64,000 nucleotides of DNA from Sphingobacterium sp. (GCA_031277685.1 JAITLV010000257.1:1-64000); one strand, 5' to 3'. Counted from the stretch's first letter, positions 1 through 9,088 are shown. The notes: generated by a model from the letters alone, not told the origin. Translations and numbers: made by a program.

Positions 1-40
1 AATTTTTAATCATATTTTAGTGTTGGTTAAAATTAATATT

Positions 41-69
41 AAGCAGCACGCCCCAATGTTGCTGCTTTT
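41..69 (+). terminator. weak stem-loop, possible terminator
   Basis: An 8-bp perfect stem (41-48 with 60-67) is followed by a short T run. It could end a rightward gene lying before the window. The T run is short, so this is a weak call. Confidence 0.4.
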
Positions 70-89
70 GGTTAATCATTTTTTCAATG

Positions 90-125
90 AAGGATGGTGT
101 TGGTCCACCATCCTTTTTATTTTTC
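90..125 (+). terminator. rho-independent terminator for an upstream rightward gene
   Basis: A 10-bp perfect stem (90-99 with 106-115) is followed by a T-rich run on the plus strand. No T run is present on the minus-strand side. It therefore ends a gene left of the window and overlaps the last codons of the convergent FecR gene. Confidence 0.7.
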
Positions 126-1220
126 TGAGATAGTTATTTTTTTCCCATATAATTCAAATTTAAAAGGTTCAACTTTTTGTAAAGCGCTCAATACCTGAGC
201 AATATTCTCCCTGCTAAAGGTTGCTGTGAAGCGATATCTTTTTAATTGATCGCCCTGAAGCTGAATATCTACATCATACCAACGCTCTAAGGTTCTTCGT
301 AATGATTCGAAATCTTGGTCCACAATTTCCAATCTATTTTCCTTCCATGCGATATCGGGTATCTCTGTAGCATTTGACTCCAGCACCGGGATATTTTCAA
401 TTGCGATTTCCTTAATAGGCAGCTTACTTATTTTCGGTTTATTTCCCTTATCTGTATTTACGACAAGTCCACTTTGATTTTTAAATACTGTAATTTTTTG
501 GTTTGGTTTAATGACAACAGAATTTTCACGCTGCCCTTTGCTCTTCATTTCTATTGACCCCTCCACCAAGACCGCTTCCGCGGTTGGTTCATCTGGATAG
601 CTCTTCACATTGAACGTTGTTCCCAATACTTTGATATCAAAATCAGAAGCCTGTACCATAAATGGCTTTTCCTTATTTTTCGCCACCTGAAAATAACCTT
701 CACCGCTAAGCCTAACCAAGCGTAGTTCACCGTTGAAATCAGAAGACAGCTCCAACCTACTTGCTGAATTTAGGGTAACAGTACTCCCATCATTTAATTC
801 AAATGTCTTTTTTTCGCCTTTGTTTGTCTGGTAAACCTCACCAACAGCACCCATCATTTGCGGAACGGTGTTTGCTATTGGACGCATATAATACCATATT
901 CCACCTGCCACTACCGCAACAAATACCGCTGCAATAGCGCTCCATTTTTGCCATGAAATTCTGCGGATGCCTGAGGATTCTATTGAAACACTTTGAAGAT
1001 CGGTCTTCAATCTTTCCATTTGTTCGTGAACAGATTTTCGGTTCCCGACCAAAATCTGGTAAAGACGTTTTGCTTTTAGGATCATGTCAACCTGCTCAGG
1101 ATGATTTAAGCAGTATTGTTGCCAGTAAAGGATACAGGTTTTATCTTCTCCAGAGCAATACTTTTGAAAAGTATCGTCAATCAAAAAATCCTCTAACTGT
1201 TTATAATCTTTTTGGCTCAT
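117..1220 (-). CDS. FecR-family anti-sigma factor
   Basis: Inner-membrane anti-sigma factor of 367 residues. The N-terminal cytoplasmic part (about 1-85) would bind the ECF sigma factor. One membrane segment lies near residues 90-110. The FecR domain follows (about 125-225, including LNDGSTVTLN and VLGTTFNV), and the C-terminal segment resembles DUF4974/STN. The partner sigma gene is 130 bp upstream on the same strand. No SusC/TonB receptor follows: the 116 bases beyond it hold only plus-strand terminators. The pair is therefore either an orphan or controls a distant locus. Family assignment is firm; the inducing signal is unknown. Confidence 0.9.
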   Translation of the reverse strand: MSQKDYKQLEDFLIDDTFQKYCSGEDKTCILYWQQYCLNHPEQVDMILKAKRLYQILVGNRKSVHEQMERLKTDLQSVSIESSGIRRISWQKWSAIAAVFVAVVAGGIWYYMRPIANTVPQMMGAVGEVYQTNKGEKKTFELNDGSTVTLNSASRLELSSDFNGELRLVRLSGEGYFQVAKNKEKPFMVQASDFDIKVLGTTFNVKSYPDEPTAEAVLVEGSIEMKSKGQRENSVVIKPNQKITVFKNQSGLVVNTDKGNKPKISKLPIKEIAIENIPVLESNATEIPDIAWKENRLEIVDQDFESLRRTLERWYDVDIQLQGDQLKRYRFTATFSRENIAQVLSALQKVEPFKFELYGKKITISEK

Positions 1221-1352
1221 TCTAATGGGTATTTATCCTATAGTGCCCAGAAAGAGATTCTTTTCCTAAGAAAAAAACAAAATATTTTACAAACACCTGA
1301 AAATCAAAGCATTTATTTTACATTTCATCCAATCAAATACGCGCCGATCGAA

Positions 1353-1910
1353 TTAAATATCCTTCAATTCCTCCCGCAATATTTTTAATGCGTCGTAAAG
1401 AGTATTATAAGCTGTTTTAACAGACATTTGGGTGATTTCAGAAATTTTTTCATAGGAATAACCTTCAAAAAATTTCAGATTAACCAATTGCTTTTGACGG
1501 AAAGACAGTTTTTCTAGTGCTTCTTTTAGACGGATCTGAATAATTTCATTGGTTTGTACTTTGATAACGAATTCTTCATAGGGCATCTCAATCCATTCAT
1601 CTTCAGCTTTTACATTTTGGAGTGCGGTATTAATTTTATGCTGTTTTTCAAGCAAGCGTAAAATACGTCTTTTTAGAAAGGTGATCAGATAGGACTGTAC
1701 ATTTTCAACACGTTCGAGCTGCGTTCTATTTTCCCAGATCTTGACAAAAACCTGGTCAGTAGCCTCACTAGCCAGATCACTATCACTACAGGTACGGATT
1801 CCAAAATTAACAAGTTCCTGATAGAGTGCCGCATACAGATCAAAGAAAGCTGCCTCGTCCCCGGTACGAATACGCTCCCATAACAAGCGGTACCCCATTT
1901 TATTTCTCAT
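1353..1910 (-). CDS. ECF-type RNA polymerase sigma factor
   Basis: A 185-residue sigma-70 family protein of the extracytoplasmic-function type. Region 2 occupies about residues 20-90 (DLASEATDQVFVKIWENR). Region 4 is a helix-turn-helix near 130-180 (LSFRQKQLVNLKFFEGYSYE, then KTAYNTLYDALKIL). It should be held inactive by the FecR protein encoded next on the same strand and released on an envelope signal. Two starts (residues 1 and 5) are possible, since both methionines are close together. Confidence 0.92.
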   Translation of the reverse strand: MRNKMGYRLLWERIRTGDEAAFFDLYAALYQELVNFGIRTCSDSDLASEATDQVFVKIWENRTQLERVENVQSYLITFLKRRILRLLEKQHKINTALQNVKAEDEWIEMPYEEFVIKVQTNEIIQIRLKEALEKLSFRQKQLVNLKFFEGYSYEKISEITQMSVKTAYNTLYDALKILREELKDI

Positions 1911-2015
1911 AACAAAGCATATAATCTGTCTTAAGCTAACATAAGTCCTATTTCCAAAAGTATAAACTTAATCCGTAAAAGGAAAAAGTTTTTATCTTTA
2001 GATATAGTTATCTTT

Positions 2016-3152
2016 ATGTGGTCTGAAATTATAATTACCCTATTTGTTTGTATCATATTAAACATCTATGTGTTAAAATGGCTTAAGGACAACCGAAAAA
2101 TGCGTCCTAAAGGTATTTTAGCTTATTTAATTACTCCAATACTTTACCTATGTATTCGTTTATTGATGATGAAATGGGTATTTATTACTGTATTCGCATT
2201 AGCATGGATTGCTATCATTGTTTTTTTACTCCGAAAGACAATATACTATTTTACGCCACAAAAATTCCGTTCAGAAAAAGAAGAAATAATAGAAGCCGAA
2301 ATCGTTGAAAGCACAATTGATGAACATACTGTTCTTTCTGAAAATCAAACCGCCAAGTCAGCTAAAGCCGAATTTCATACGCCTCATACCTGCCCCACCC
2401 AGGAGACAACTTACGGCCCACAGCAATTGAATCCTCCCCACATTGATACCCGATCTACAGCCACTTCAGCCACCGATCACGAACAGCAAAAGAGAGACCG
2501 CAAACTCTTATTGTTACAACGTATCTCTTTCTATGCGGCTCTTTATAACCTTATCTTTTGTCTCTTCTTGATTATTCAGAAGGCCTATTGGCAGTCAGCG
2601 GAGAACGATGGCATTATTGATCTTTTTGGCTCTTTTCAGATCAAAAGTATTGTTTGCTTATTCATCACTGCTATCATCTGCAAATTGTTCGATACGCTGA
2701 ATAAATTGACAGATCTCATCCGCATGGAAAAAAAAGGCTATAAGCTTTTGCTTTTTACATTACTTGCTATAAGCTGTTTTTTTTATTTTAAGACAGATTT
2801 CAGCACATTGCAATCTTTAATCATTCAATCCTACATTAAACAAGGTGTCTTTTTTCTTCTGGGAATAGTAACCTTTCTACTCGCCCAGCTTACTTTTATG
2901 ACCATAGACTACCCCAGTTTCATCCAATACCAATTTTCAAGGAAAAGAGACCTAAAGGTGATTATCATACTTAATCTATTCTTGTTCGTTTTAGTGATGA
3001 TTATCGCTGAAATCTTATTGAAAAAGTATGAGAATATGTTCGACAGTAGCCATCTTTTTGCATTATATCCAACAGTGCTGTTATTTTTCCTGGAGCGAAA
3101 AAATTACCTCCAGGCCAAAAACTATGTCAATCGTCTGGATTCAGAATCGTAA
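2016..3152 (+). CDS. multi-pass membrane protein of unknown function
   Basis: A 378-residue protein. Two hydrophobic segments occur within the first 75 residues. A polar linker (about 80-165) rich in Glu, Thr and His follows, and then about five further hydrophobic helices. The ATG lies in a short AT-rich leader, divergent from the sigma gene. I recognise no family. The architecture suggests an inner-membrane protein with one central cytoplasmic loop. It appears monocistronic. Confidence 0.75.
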   Translation: MWSEIIITLFVCIILNIYVLKWLKDNRKMRPKGILAYLITPILYLCIRLLMMKWVFITVFALAWIAIIVFLLRKTIYYFTPQKFRSEKEEIIEAEIVESTIDEHTVLSENQTAKSAKAEFHTPHTCPTQETTYGPQQLNPPHIDTRSTATSATDHEQQKRDRKLLLLQRISFYAALYNLIFCLFLIIQKAYWQSAENDGIIDLFGSFQIKSIVCLFITAIICKLFDTLNKLTDLIRMEKKGYKLLLFTLLAISCFFYFKTDFSTLQSLIIQSYIKQGVFFLLGIVTFLLAQLTFMTIDYPSFIQYQFSRKRDLKVIIILNLFLFVLVMIIAEILLKKYENMFDSSHLFALYPTVLLFFLERKNYLQAKNYVNRLDSES

Positions 3153-3258
3153 ATTAGCCGTTTAGAACCCCAACATGACAAAATTCATGTCACATTGGGA
3201 GAAATATTAAAGTTTAACGTCCTAGACATTTGGGCTGAACAACAAGTAAATATATTCA

Positions 3259-3777
3259 ATGAAAACTATTTTCGCTATTATAGGCAGCGCAAGCGAGCAT
3301 TCATCCAATCATCAGTTGGTACGTCACCTCCAACATAAAGTAAGTCCGGAGGTCAATCTTATTCTCTTTGACCGATTAAAAGAATTACCCCATTTCGATC
3401 CCGAAGAAAGCACATCTCGTCCACCAATAGAAATCATTGCTTTACGTCAGGTTATTCAGGATGCAGACCTGGTTTTAATCAGTAGCCCAGAGTACATTTT
3501 TAGTGTCCCAAGCGGGTTAAAAAATCTACTTGAATGGTGTGCCGCAACGACTATATTTACGGACAAACCAGTCAGCATTATTACTGCTTCGGCCCAAGGC
3601 GAAACGGGACATGCTGAATTGCAAAGGATCATGCAAGGACTTGGCGCTCAACTTGAACCCGAAAATAACCTACTGATACAAGGAGTAAGGGGAAAGCTCG
3701 ATGCAGAGGGAAATATTTGGGATGAAAAGCTCGCTCAACAGCTCGACCAACTAGCGAAACGTTTCAAGAATTCCTAG
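3259..3777 (+). CDS. NAD(P)H-dependent FMN reductase
   Basis: A 172-residue flavodoxin-fold protein of the NADPH-dependent FMN reductase family. The N-terminal loop IGSASEHSSNHQ matches the flavin phosphate-binding region. SPEYIFSVPSGLKNLLEW (about residues 75-92) matches the characteristic PEYN-S-PG-LKN-D-W motif, here with isoleucine-phenylalanine in place of the usual asparagine-small residue. Likely cytosolic, using NAD(P)H to reduce flavin or quinone-like substrates; the true substrate cannot be read from sequence. Confidence 0.85.
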   Translation: MKTIFAIIGSASEHSSNHQLVRHLQHKVSPEVNLILFDRLKELPHFDPEESTSRPPIEIIALRQVIQDADLVLISSPEYIFSVPSGLKNLLEWCAATTIFTDKPVSIITASAQGETGHAELQRIMQGLGAQLEPENNLLIQGVRGKLDAEGNIWDEKLAQQLDQLAKRFKNS

Positions 3778-3861
3778 TTAAAACGCTGCAAAGTAACTCA
3801 AATAGTCATAAAAGCAGGATAAAATTCCGTTAGAATATATAAAGATTACTAACTTTACAAC

Positions 3862-4083
3862 ATGCAACAACAAGCCAACAACCCATTACACGGAAAACGG
3901 TTAGATACCATCATTGAGTATTTAGTGGACTATTATGGTTGGGAAGAATTGGGACAACGAATCGCCATCCGATGCTTTAATGAAAACCCAAGTGTAAAAT
4001 CCTCTTTGACTTTTCTGCGGAAAACGCCATGGGCACGTGAGAAGGTTGAGCAACTCTATTTAAAAACCTTGTCCAAAAAATAA
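3862..4083 (+). CDS. VF530-family (DUF2132) small protein
   Basis: A 73-residue protein with the conserved pattern NPLHGKRLDTIIEYLVDYYG, then INCF-like RCFNENPSVKSSLTFLRKTPWAREKVE. This is typical of the VF530/DUF2132 DNA-binding-like family, which is a compact helical domain. The function is not known. It stands 54 bp ahead of the J-domain protein and is separated from it by a perfect palindrome. Confidence 0.85.
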   Translation: MQQQANNPLHGKRLDTIIEYLVDYYGWEELGQRIAIRCFNENPSVKSSLTFLRKTPWAREKVEQLYLKTLSKK

Positions 4084-4085
4084 TC

Positions 4086-4109
4086 TTATTTGCATGATCA
4101 TGCAAATAA
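4086..4109. promoter_or_regulatory. 24-bp perfect palindrome, possible operator
   Basis: A perfect 24-bp inverted repeat centred on TGCATGATCATGCA lies between the VF530 gene stop and the next gene. A box TATCTTTG (4125-4132) follows, matching the Bacteroidota -7 consensus TAnnTTTG and ending 5 bases before the ATG at 4138. An operator for a near-leaderless transcript is a reasonable reading, but no repressor is known. Confidence 0.45.
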
Positions 4110-4137
4110 TCTGATTATTAAGCATATCTTTGCCGCC

Positions 4138-4590
4138 ATGAAAAAAATTGCCGACTACCGTAAGTTGTTAAATGTGGATAAATCAGTGGATCTCAAAACA
4201 CTAAAATCCACTTACCGGACCATTATGAAAGAATGTCATCCGGATAAATTTGTCAATGATGAAGAAGGTCGTTTGGCTGCCGAGGAAAAGAGTGTAGAAA
4301 TGATTGAAGCTTATCATTTTTTGGTAAGTATCTGCCCAGAAACTATTGAACAACAATTGCCAATCTATACAGAGACTATTACAAATTCGGGCATTCAGGA
4401 TATAGATTGGAAAGCCCAAATCTTGACGATCACCTTCCATGATGGCAGTCAATATGAATACTTTGGTGTCCAACGAAATGATTATATAAAATTTGTCAAT
4501 GCAGATTCTTTAGGACGATTTGCACGTAGACATATTTTTCACTCCTATCCTTATCGGAATGTATTGAAAACCGCTACAGTTGTCGCTTAA
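4138..4590 (+). CDS. J-domain protein with C-terminal KTSC domain
   Basis: About 150 residues. The N-terminal 65 residues form a DnaJ-type J domain with the diagnostic HPD tripeptide (KECHPDKF), implying interaction with an Hsp70. The C-terminal 60 residues match the KTSC domain (LTITFHDGSQYEYFGV ... RHIFHSYPYR). The start at 4138 gives MKKIADYRKLL, the natural beginning of the J domain. An upstream in-frame ATG at 4090 falls inside the palindrome and is unlikely. The client is unknown. Confidence 0.85.
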   Translation: MKKIADYRKLLNVDKSVDLKTLKSTYRTIMKECHPDKFVNDEEGRLAAEEKSVEMIEAYHFLVSICPETIEQQLPIYTETITNSGIQDIDWKAQILTITFHDGSQYEYFGVQRNDYIKFVNADSLGRFARRHIFHSYPYRNVLKTATVVA

Positions 4591-4658
4591 TTGACATGTA
4601 GACTTCATACAAAAATCATCAATATTAGTCTCTTAGGCTAATTATATAGCAAAGCACA

Positions 4659-4690
4659 ATGGGCCCTTGTTGATATAACAAAGGCCCATT
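4659..4690. terminator. bidirectional terminator between convergent genes
   Basis: A strong inverted repeat (AATGGGCC paired with GGCCCATT, extended by TTGT/ACAA after one mismatch) sits between the plus-strand J-domain gene and the minus-strand gene ending at 4768. It is AT-rich on both sides and can serve both directions. Confidence 0.7.
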
Positions 4691-4767
4691 ATATAAAATG
4701 TTAAATGTTTAAAAGCTATTTGTATAACAAATGAATACAATAAATGGTTTTAATTAATTTTTTAATT

Positions 4768-6495
4768 TTATAATTTTAGCATAAGCCCAGCTATTCCACC
4801 ACCATAAAACGTATTTCTTGTTCTGTCCCTACCCCAAGCTTTCCAACGGGTACCTCCGCCTGCAATAACACCCTCATCCCGTTCAGCATAATTTAAACTT
4901 GGTGCAACAAATATGGACAATGCATCGGTCAATTTATACGCCGGGATAATCCGGAAAGAAGATTGATGATTATCCAGCATTTTAAATTTATCTGTTAGAT
5001 GATTACGAGTGGTAATTTCTGTACGAAGCGCAAATTTGGATCGGTTCAACAGGATAGCACCCAAACCGGCTTCAAAAGCATATTTAGCGGGACCATTATC
5101 ATCCAGAGCTGCAGCAACCGATAATACACTATATAGTACCCGTCCACCGGATCGAAACTGTACGCTAAGGTAACGCTCCTCGTCAATTGCCACAGACAAG
5201 CTTTTCTCACCATTTTTGATCAGGTTCAATAAACCAATTGGATAATCACTACTGTCGGCAATGTTGACAATCCCTGCGAGCTGAAATCCCTTTACCTTTT
5301 TGGCCTTATTGGCGATCCCTGCGATTTGTATCCCCACTTCATTGCTGCTATTATTTAATACACCAGCTAATTGCGTTGTCCCAGCAGCTTCTTCTGCAGT
5401 ATTTGCGACTCCAGCAAGCTGTACACCTCGTACCGTATCGGTTTTGTTCAATACCCCAGCGATCTGAACACCTCTTGCACGACCAAAGACCCTATTCCCG
5501 ACTCCTGCAAGCTGCACTCCGTCAACATTTCCACCAACAGTATTGAACACTCCGGCCACTTGGAAACCCTGCATATTATATTGGTTGATATTGAATACTC
5601 CCCCAAGTTCTACCCCCTTCACCCCAGCAGTCGCACCACCGATAATATTTAATGAAAATTTATTGACAATCTGGGATCGTATAAATCCATGTGAACTTAA
5701 TCCCGGTGTCATAGAGATTTGATAAGGGCTATATAAAAACATCCCGCCAAGGTTCATACTCTGAATCCGTTGGGCAGGTGACAAAAAGACTCTTCCAAAA
5801 AATGACCTATAGAGGCCATGATCCTCTTCATAGCCTTCAAAATAACCGTACTCACGTTTCTTCTTATCACCTATCTGAGCTTCAATAGGAAAAATAACCA
5901 TCACACTGGTATCCCGAAACATTTCTTTACTTACGTTAACTGCAATCAGATTGCTCTTTTTCTTGACATCCAATTCAAAATAACCATTCTTGTCTGTCAA
6001 TGTAGACAGCAAAGCACTGCGGTCAAAAATACTGGCATTAGAAATCGGGTTATTGGTTCGGATATTTTTGATATATCCTGTGATAACAACCTTATCTTTC
6101 CTTGGAGTCTGTACCTCAAAATCAACCGACATTCGTTGTGGTGTATACTGGACAATAATGTGTTTACCCAATTCTTTAAAGCTATATTCCTTACCCAAGA
6201 TCCCATCGAGATAATCATATAAATTTCCTTTATAAGCTTTGGGATAGATGACACTATCCATCTGTAAGATATTTCCATTGAAGGAAAACAGTACGTCTTG
6301 TCGTTCTTTTAACAACTGAAAGACCTCGCCGACCGTTGTTTTTGAGAACGCGGGCATTTGAACTTCTCCAGCGAGCTTTTGCTGCGCTAGCCCCCAATGA
6401 AAGGAGCATAGCAGTGAGAATAGGAGATAAAACCTGATTCGTTTTATGAAAAATAATATCATGATGTTATTTGTACAATATTGTTTCGAAAACAT
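4768..6495 (-). CDS. exported STN / carboxypeptidase-regulatory-like protein with GVQLAGV repeats
   Basis: A 575-residue exported protein. A signal peptide is followed by an STN domain (about 45-110, the secretin/TonB short N-terminal domain used in sigma-factor signalling). A CarboxypepD_reg-like beta-sandwich follows (about 130-195). Then come about nine imperfect copies of GVQLAGVxN/GFQLAGIxN (about 285-415), as in LA_2272-type surface repeats, and a C-terminal part resembling an outer-membrane barrel end. It follows the FecR gene by 14 bp, in the place where a TonB receptor is usual. It may be the signal-input or output protein of that system. Confidence 0.7.
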   Translation of the reverse strand: MFSKQYCTNNIMILFFIKRIRFYLLFSLLCSFHWGLAQQKLAGEVQMPAFSKTTVGEVFQLLKERQDVLFSFNGNILQMDSVIYPKAYKGNLYDYLDGILGKEYSFKELGKHIIVQYTPQRMSVDFEVQTPRKDKVVITGYIKNIRTNNPISNASIFDRSALLSTLTDKNGYFELDVKKKSNLIAVNVSKEMFRDTSVMVIFPIEAQIGDKKKREYGYFEGYEEDHGLYRSFFGRVFLSPAQRIQSMNLGGMFLYSPYQISMTPGLSSHGFIRSQIVNKFSLNIIGGATAGVKGVELGGVFNINQYNMQGFQVAGVFNTVGGNVDGVQLAGVGNRVFGRARGVQIAGVLNKTDTVRGVQLAGVANTAEEAAGTTQLAGVLNNSSNEVGIQIAGIANKAKKVKGFQLAGIVNIADSSDYPIGLLNLIKNGEKSLSVAIDEERYLSVQFRSGGRVLYSVLSVAAALDDNGPAKYAFEAGLGAILLNRSKFALRTEITTRNHLTDKFKMLDNHQSSFRIIPAYKLTDALSIFVAPSLNYAERDEGVIAGGGTRWKAWGRDRTRNTFYGGGIAGLMLKL

Positions 6496-6509
6496 GTTAT
6501 CGCTTTTGA

Positions 6510-7625
6510 TTATCTTGTTAGGTGAATTTCTTTGTCTTTGATGATCACCTTTAGTCCAAATGTATTTTGCATCACCTTTAGTATTTCGGCTAAACTGTTC
6601 TGCTCAAATTTCGCCGTATAAGGTATTTTTTCAAGTTCAGGATCATCTATTATAACCTTATAGTCATATGCCTTGCTAAGCACTTCAGCAACCCGTTTTA
6701 AAGATGTATTTTCAAAGTCGAATACCCGATCTACGTAGTATTTATAAAATTTATCCTGAATCGGCTTCCGATCGACTTTCATCGTGTCACTATCCCGAAT
6801 TGTCACCATCTGTTCAGGCCGCAGAAAGATCTCCTTATCCGCATAAGCAACTTTAACCAAACCTGTTGCAACAATAATCTCCGTTGCATTGGGAATACGC
6901 CGCACATTAAAACTGGTCCCCAGTACTGTTATATTGGTATGACCTGTTGCGATCACAAAAGGGTGTTTTTTGTCCTTATGTACCTGAAAAAACACTTCTC
7001 CTTTTTTCAATTCCACATTTCTGTTTTTATTGCTCCATGTGCTGGAATAGGCCAGTTCAGTATTCTTATTGAGCGTAACTAAAGACCCATCGGGCAATGA
7101 ATCCTGGCGTACGGATTCTTGGCTGACAAGGTGCATTTCCTCACGCTGTGAACGATCAAAAACATAGAATCCTACCATACAGACCAGCAAGATACTTGCC
7201 GCGGCCCACCAATTCCATTGGATGATTTTTGTTTTCTTTTTGGGCATTTCAGTAAGCTCAGCAGCTCTCCTGTCCCTAACAACTTTAAAATCAGTCCACG
7301 CTTTATCCACATCCACTTCTGGAACCTCCAGGGGTTTAGGCAAGCTATCCCATAACTTTTTCATTTGCAAATATGCCTCCCTATTATTAGCGTCTTTTTC
7401 CAACCATTCCTCTACGATCATACGCTCAGCCTCATTCGTTTCCCCGACCATATGTCTTTCTAGCAATTCCTTATTCATAGCGTATAGATAAGATAGAAAT
7501 ACATTTTTCACTTTTAGGTATTCTGCCCTGTTGCCTGGATCTTCCTCCAGCCAGCGCTGTACCACATTATTCTCTGCTTCATTGGTTTCCCCAACGATAT
7601 ATCTTTCCAGTAGTTCTTTATTCAT
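6510..7625 (-). CDS. FecR-family anti-sigma factor with duplicated N-terminus
   Basis: A 371-residue anti-sigma factor. Its first 49 residues (MNKELLERYIVGETNEAE...) are repeated from residue 50 (MNKELLERHMVGETNEAE...). The sigma-binding head is therefore present twice. A membrane segment follows (WWAAASILLVCMVGFYVF, about 140-157), then a FecR domain and a C-terminal DUF4974 segment. The start codon overlaps the sigma-factor stop (ATGA), so the genes are translationally coupled. A second valid start exists at 7478, which would give a normal-length family member. Confidence 0.9.
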   Translation of the reverse strand: MNKELLERYIVGETNEAENNVVQRWLEEDPGNRAEYLKVKNVFLSYLYAMNKELLERHMVGETNEAERMIVEEWLEKDANNREAYLQMKKLWDSLPKPLEVPEVDVDKAWTDFKVVRDRRAAELTEMPKKKTKIIQWNWWAAASILLVCMVGFYVFDRSQREEMHLVSQESVRQDSLPDGSLVTLNKNTELAYSSTWSNKNRNVELKKGEVFFQVHKDKKHPFVIATGHTNITVLGTSFNVRRIPNATEIIVATGLVKVAYADKEIFLRPEQMVTIRDSDTMKVDRKPIQDKFYKYYVDRVFDFENTSLKRVAEVLSKAYDYKVIIDDPELEKIPYTAKFEQNSLAEILKVMQNTFGLKVIIKDKEIHLTR

Positions 7626-7640
7626 AGCAAATAGATCAGA
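7352..7640 (-). repeat. 147-bp tandem duplication covering the start of FecR
   Basis: The sequence around the start at 7625 recurs 147 bp downstream at 7478. It includes the last codons of the sigma gene: the AGATCAGATAGAAA-like stretch near 7630 matches a stretch near 7490. The copies have diverged considerably, so the duplication is old. Confidence 0.7.
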
Positions 7641-8155
7641 TAGAAAATAATCAATGTCAAATAATCCATAAGCTCCACACGCAGGTGACGCAACGCTTTG
7701 CTCATATGTCCTTCCACTGTTTTTATCGACAAGTCCAATGTTGCTGCGATATCCTTATACTTCATCTCTTGAAAACGGCTCAGTTCAAACACAGTCCTAC
7801 TTTTTTCAGGCAATTCTGACAGGGCAACCTGCAGCTTTTTATCCAAGTCACTGCTACTTTCATCCACCGCTGGTTCCCATTCCTGTCTATGCTGTTCATA
7901 AGACTGATATTTGAGCTTCCGCTGTTCCTTCTTCAGGACATTCATACTTTCATTATAAATAGCGCGGTACAGATAAGCTTTAAGAGAAGTATGAATCTGT
8001 TCTTCCCAATCCTTCTCCCATAATCGCAGAAAGACTTGCTGTACGACCTCCTCAGCTCCATCACTATCGCCCAGATATCTAAAGGCATAGCGATGCAATT
8101 CCTTATAATGCGCTCGAAAAAGCTGCTCGAAATTCTTTTCTTTATTTTCCGACAT
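7622..8155 (-). CDS. ECF-type RNA polymerase sigma factor
   Basis: A 177-residue ECF sigma factor. Region 2 lies at about 15-85 (LFRAHYKELHRYAFRYLGDS, then EEVVQQVFLRLWEK). Region 4 lies at about 110-165 (LPEKSRTVFELSRFQEMKYK, then IKTVEGHMSKALRHLR). It heads a minus-strand set with the FecR gene (4-bp overlap) and the STN/repeat protein, a cell-surface signalling arrangement common in Bacteroidota. Confidence 0.93.
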   Translation of the reverse strand: MSENKEKNFEQLFRAHYKELHRYAFRYLGDSDGAEEVVQQVFLRLWEKDWEEQIHTSLKAYLYRAIYNESMNVLKKEQRKLKYQSYEQHRQEWEPAVDESSSDLDKKLQVALSELPEKSRTVFELSRFQEMKYKDIAATLDLSIKTVEGHMSKALRHLRVELMDYLTLIIFYLIYLL

Positions 8156-8463
8156 TGGCTAAACCTACCATATGATTAAACAATCTACTTTATTACTAAG
8201 ACAACACAAGTCGTTATTACCCTTATTTATTTTTTACTTTTTTTTATTCGAATAAACCTCCATATATATTGGAGCGATTAGCTATCAATATAGCCACTGA
8301 CTAAAATGAGATTTTCAGCGCCATATCTCATGCCTTTAAGTTTGGAACTAAAGTTAATTATCTAAAAATAGAAAAATGTTTTTTTTCTAAGGGTACAATC
8401 ATTTTCCGTTGTCATAGAATAAAAGAACAGGACAACAAATAGATAATCAAAATAGTATTCAAG
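8156..8463. other. divergent intergenic region, no gene seen
   Basis: 308 bp of AT-rich DNA separate the minus-strand sigma gene from the plus-strand barrel gene. I find no open frame of note and no full TTTG-N19-TAnnTTTG match. It presumably holds both promoters. Confidence 0.5.
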
Positions 8464-9027
8464 ATGAAAACAACATTCAAAGCTGCCTTGGTGGCATTAA
8501 CATTATTGGGAATAGCAGGTACTGTACGAGCACAGGAAGTAACCTATGGTGTACAAGTTGGAAGCAACTATCACATGACATCATTTGGTAATAAATCCGT
8601 TAAGGATAATAATGGCAAGGTAGGTGTATCTGTCGCTGCATTTGCACGCATAGGCGACCGTATCTTCTTTCAGCCAGGTATTGGAGTCAGTTTATTGCGA
8701 AAGGAATATACGTTCGAAAATACACAAAAGACTCCTAAGTTTTACCAAATCAACCTTCCACTCCAAGTGGGTTATACGTTTTTGCAAGATGGAGATTTCA
8801 GCCTACGTGGTATGCTGGGTCCCCAATTAAATTACGATGTTAAAACGGTAAAATCCAGCTTAAATACAGATTACAAGAAATTTTCTTTCGATGGAAGAGC
8901 AGGTATAGGTATTGATGTCAATCGTTTTACAGTAGACGCTTATTATAGTCATGGGTTCACCAGTGTAGACAAAACCCTGGATGCCAAGAACAAAACCGTG
9001 GGTATTATGGTCGGCTATAAATTTTAA
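8464..9027 (+). CDS. outer-membrane beta-barrel protein
   Basis: A 187-residue exported protein with a clear signal peptide (cleavage after ...GTVRAQ). Alternating polar/hydrophobic strands continue to the end, and the last residues VGIMVGYKF are a typical barrel-terminal strand. It resembles the small PorT/OmpW-like beta-barrel family of Bacteroidota. It is monocistronic with its own terminator. Function unknown. Confidence 0.8.
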   Translation: MKTTFKAALVALTLLGIAGTVRAQEVTYGVQVGSNYHMTSFGNKSVKDNNGKVGVSVAAFARIGDRIFFQPGIGVSLLRKEYTFENTQKTPKFYQINLPLQVGYTFLQDGDFSLRGMLGPQLNYDVKTVKSSLNTDYKKFSFDGRAGIGIDVNRFTVDAYYSHGFTSVDKTLDAKNKTVGIMVGYKF

Positions 9028-9054
9028 TATCGTTTGTATAAAAACACAAATTAC

Positions 9055-9088
9055 AACACCATCCGAAAAAAAGGATGGTGTTTTTTTA
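9055..9088 (+). terminator. rho-independent terminator
   Basis: A 10-bp perfect stem (9055-9064 with 9073-9082) with an A-rich loop is followed by a T run. It ends the barrel gene and insulates the downstream tRNA-Pro. Confidence 0.85.
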
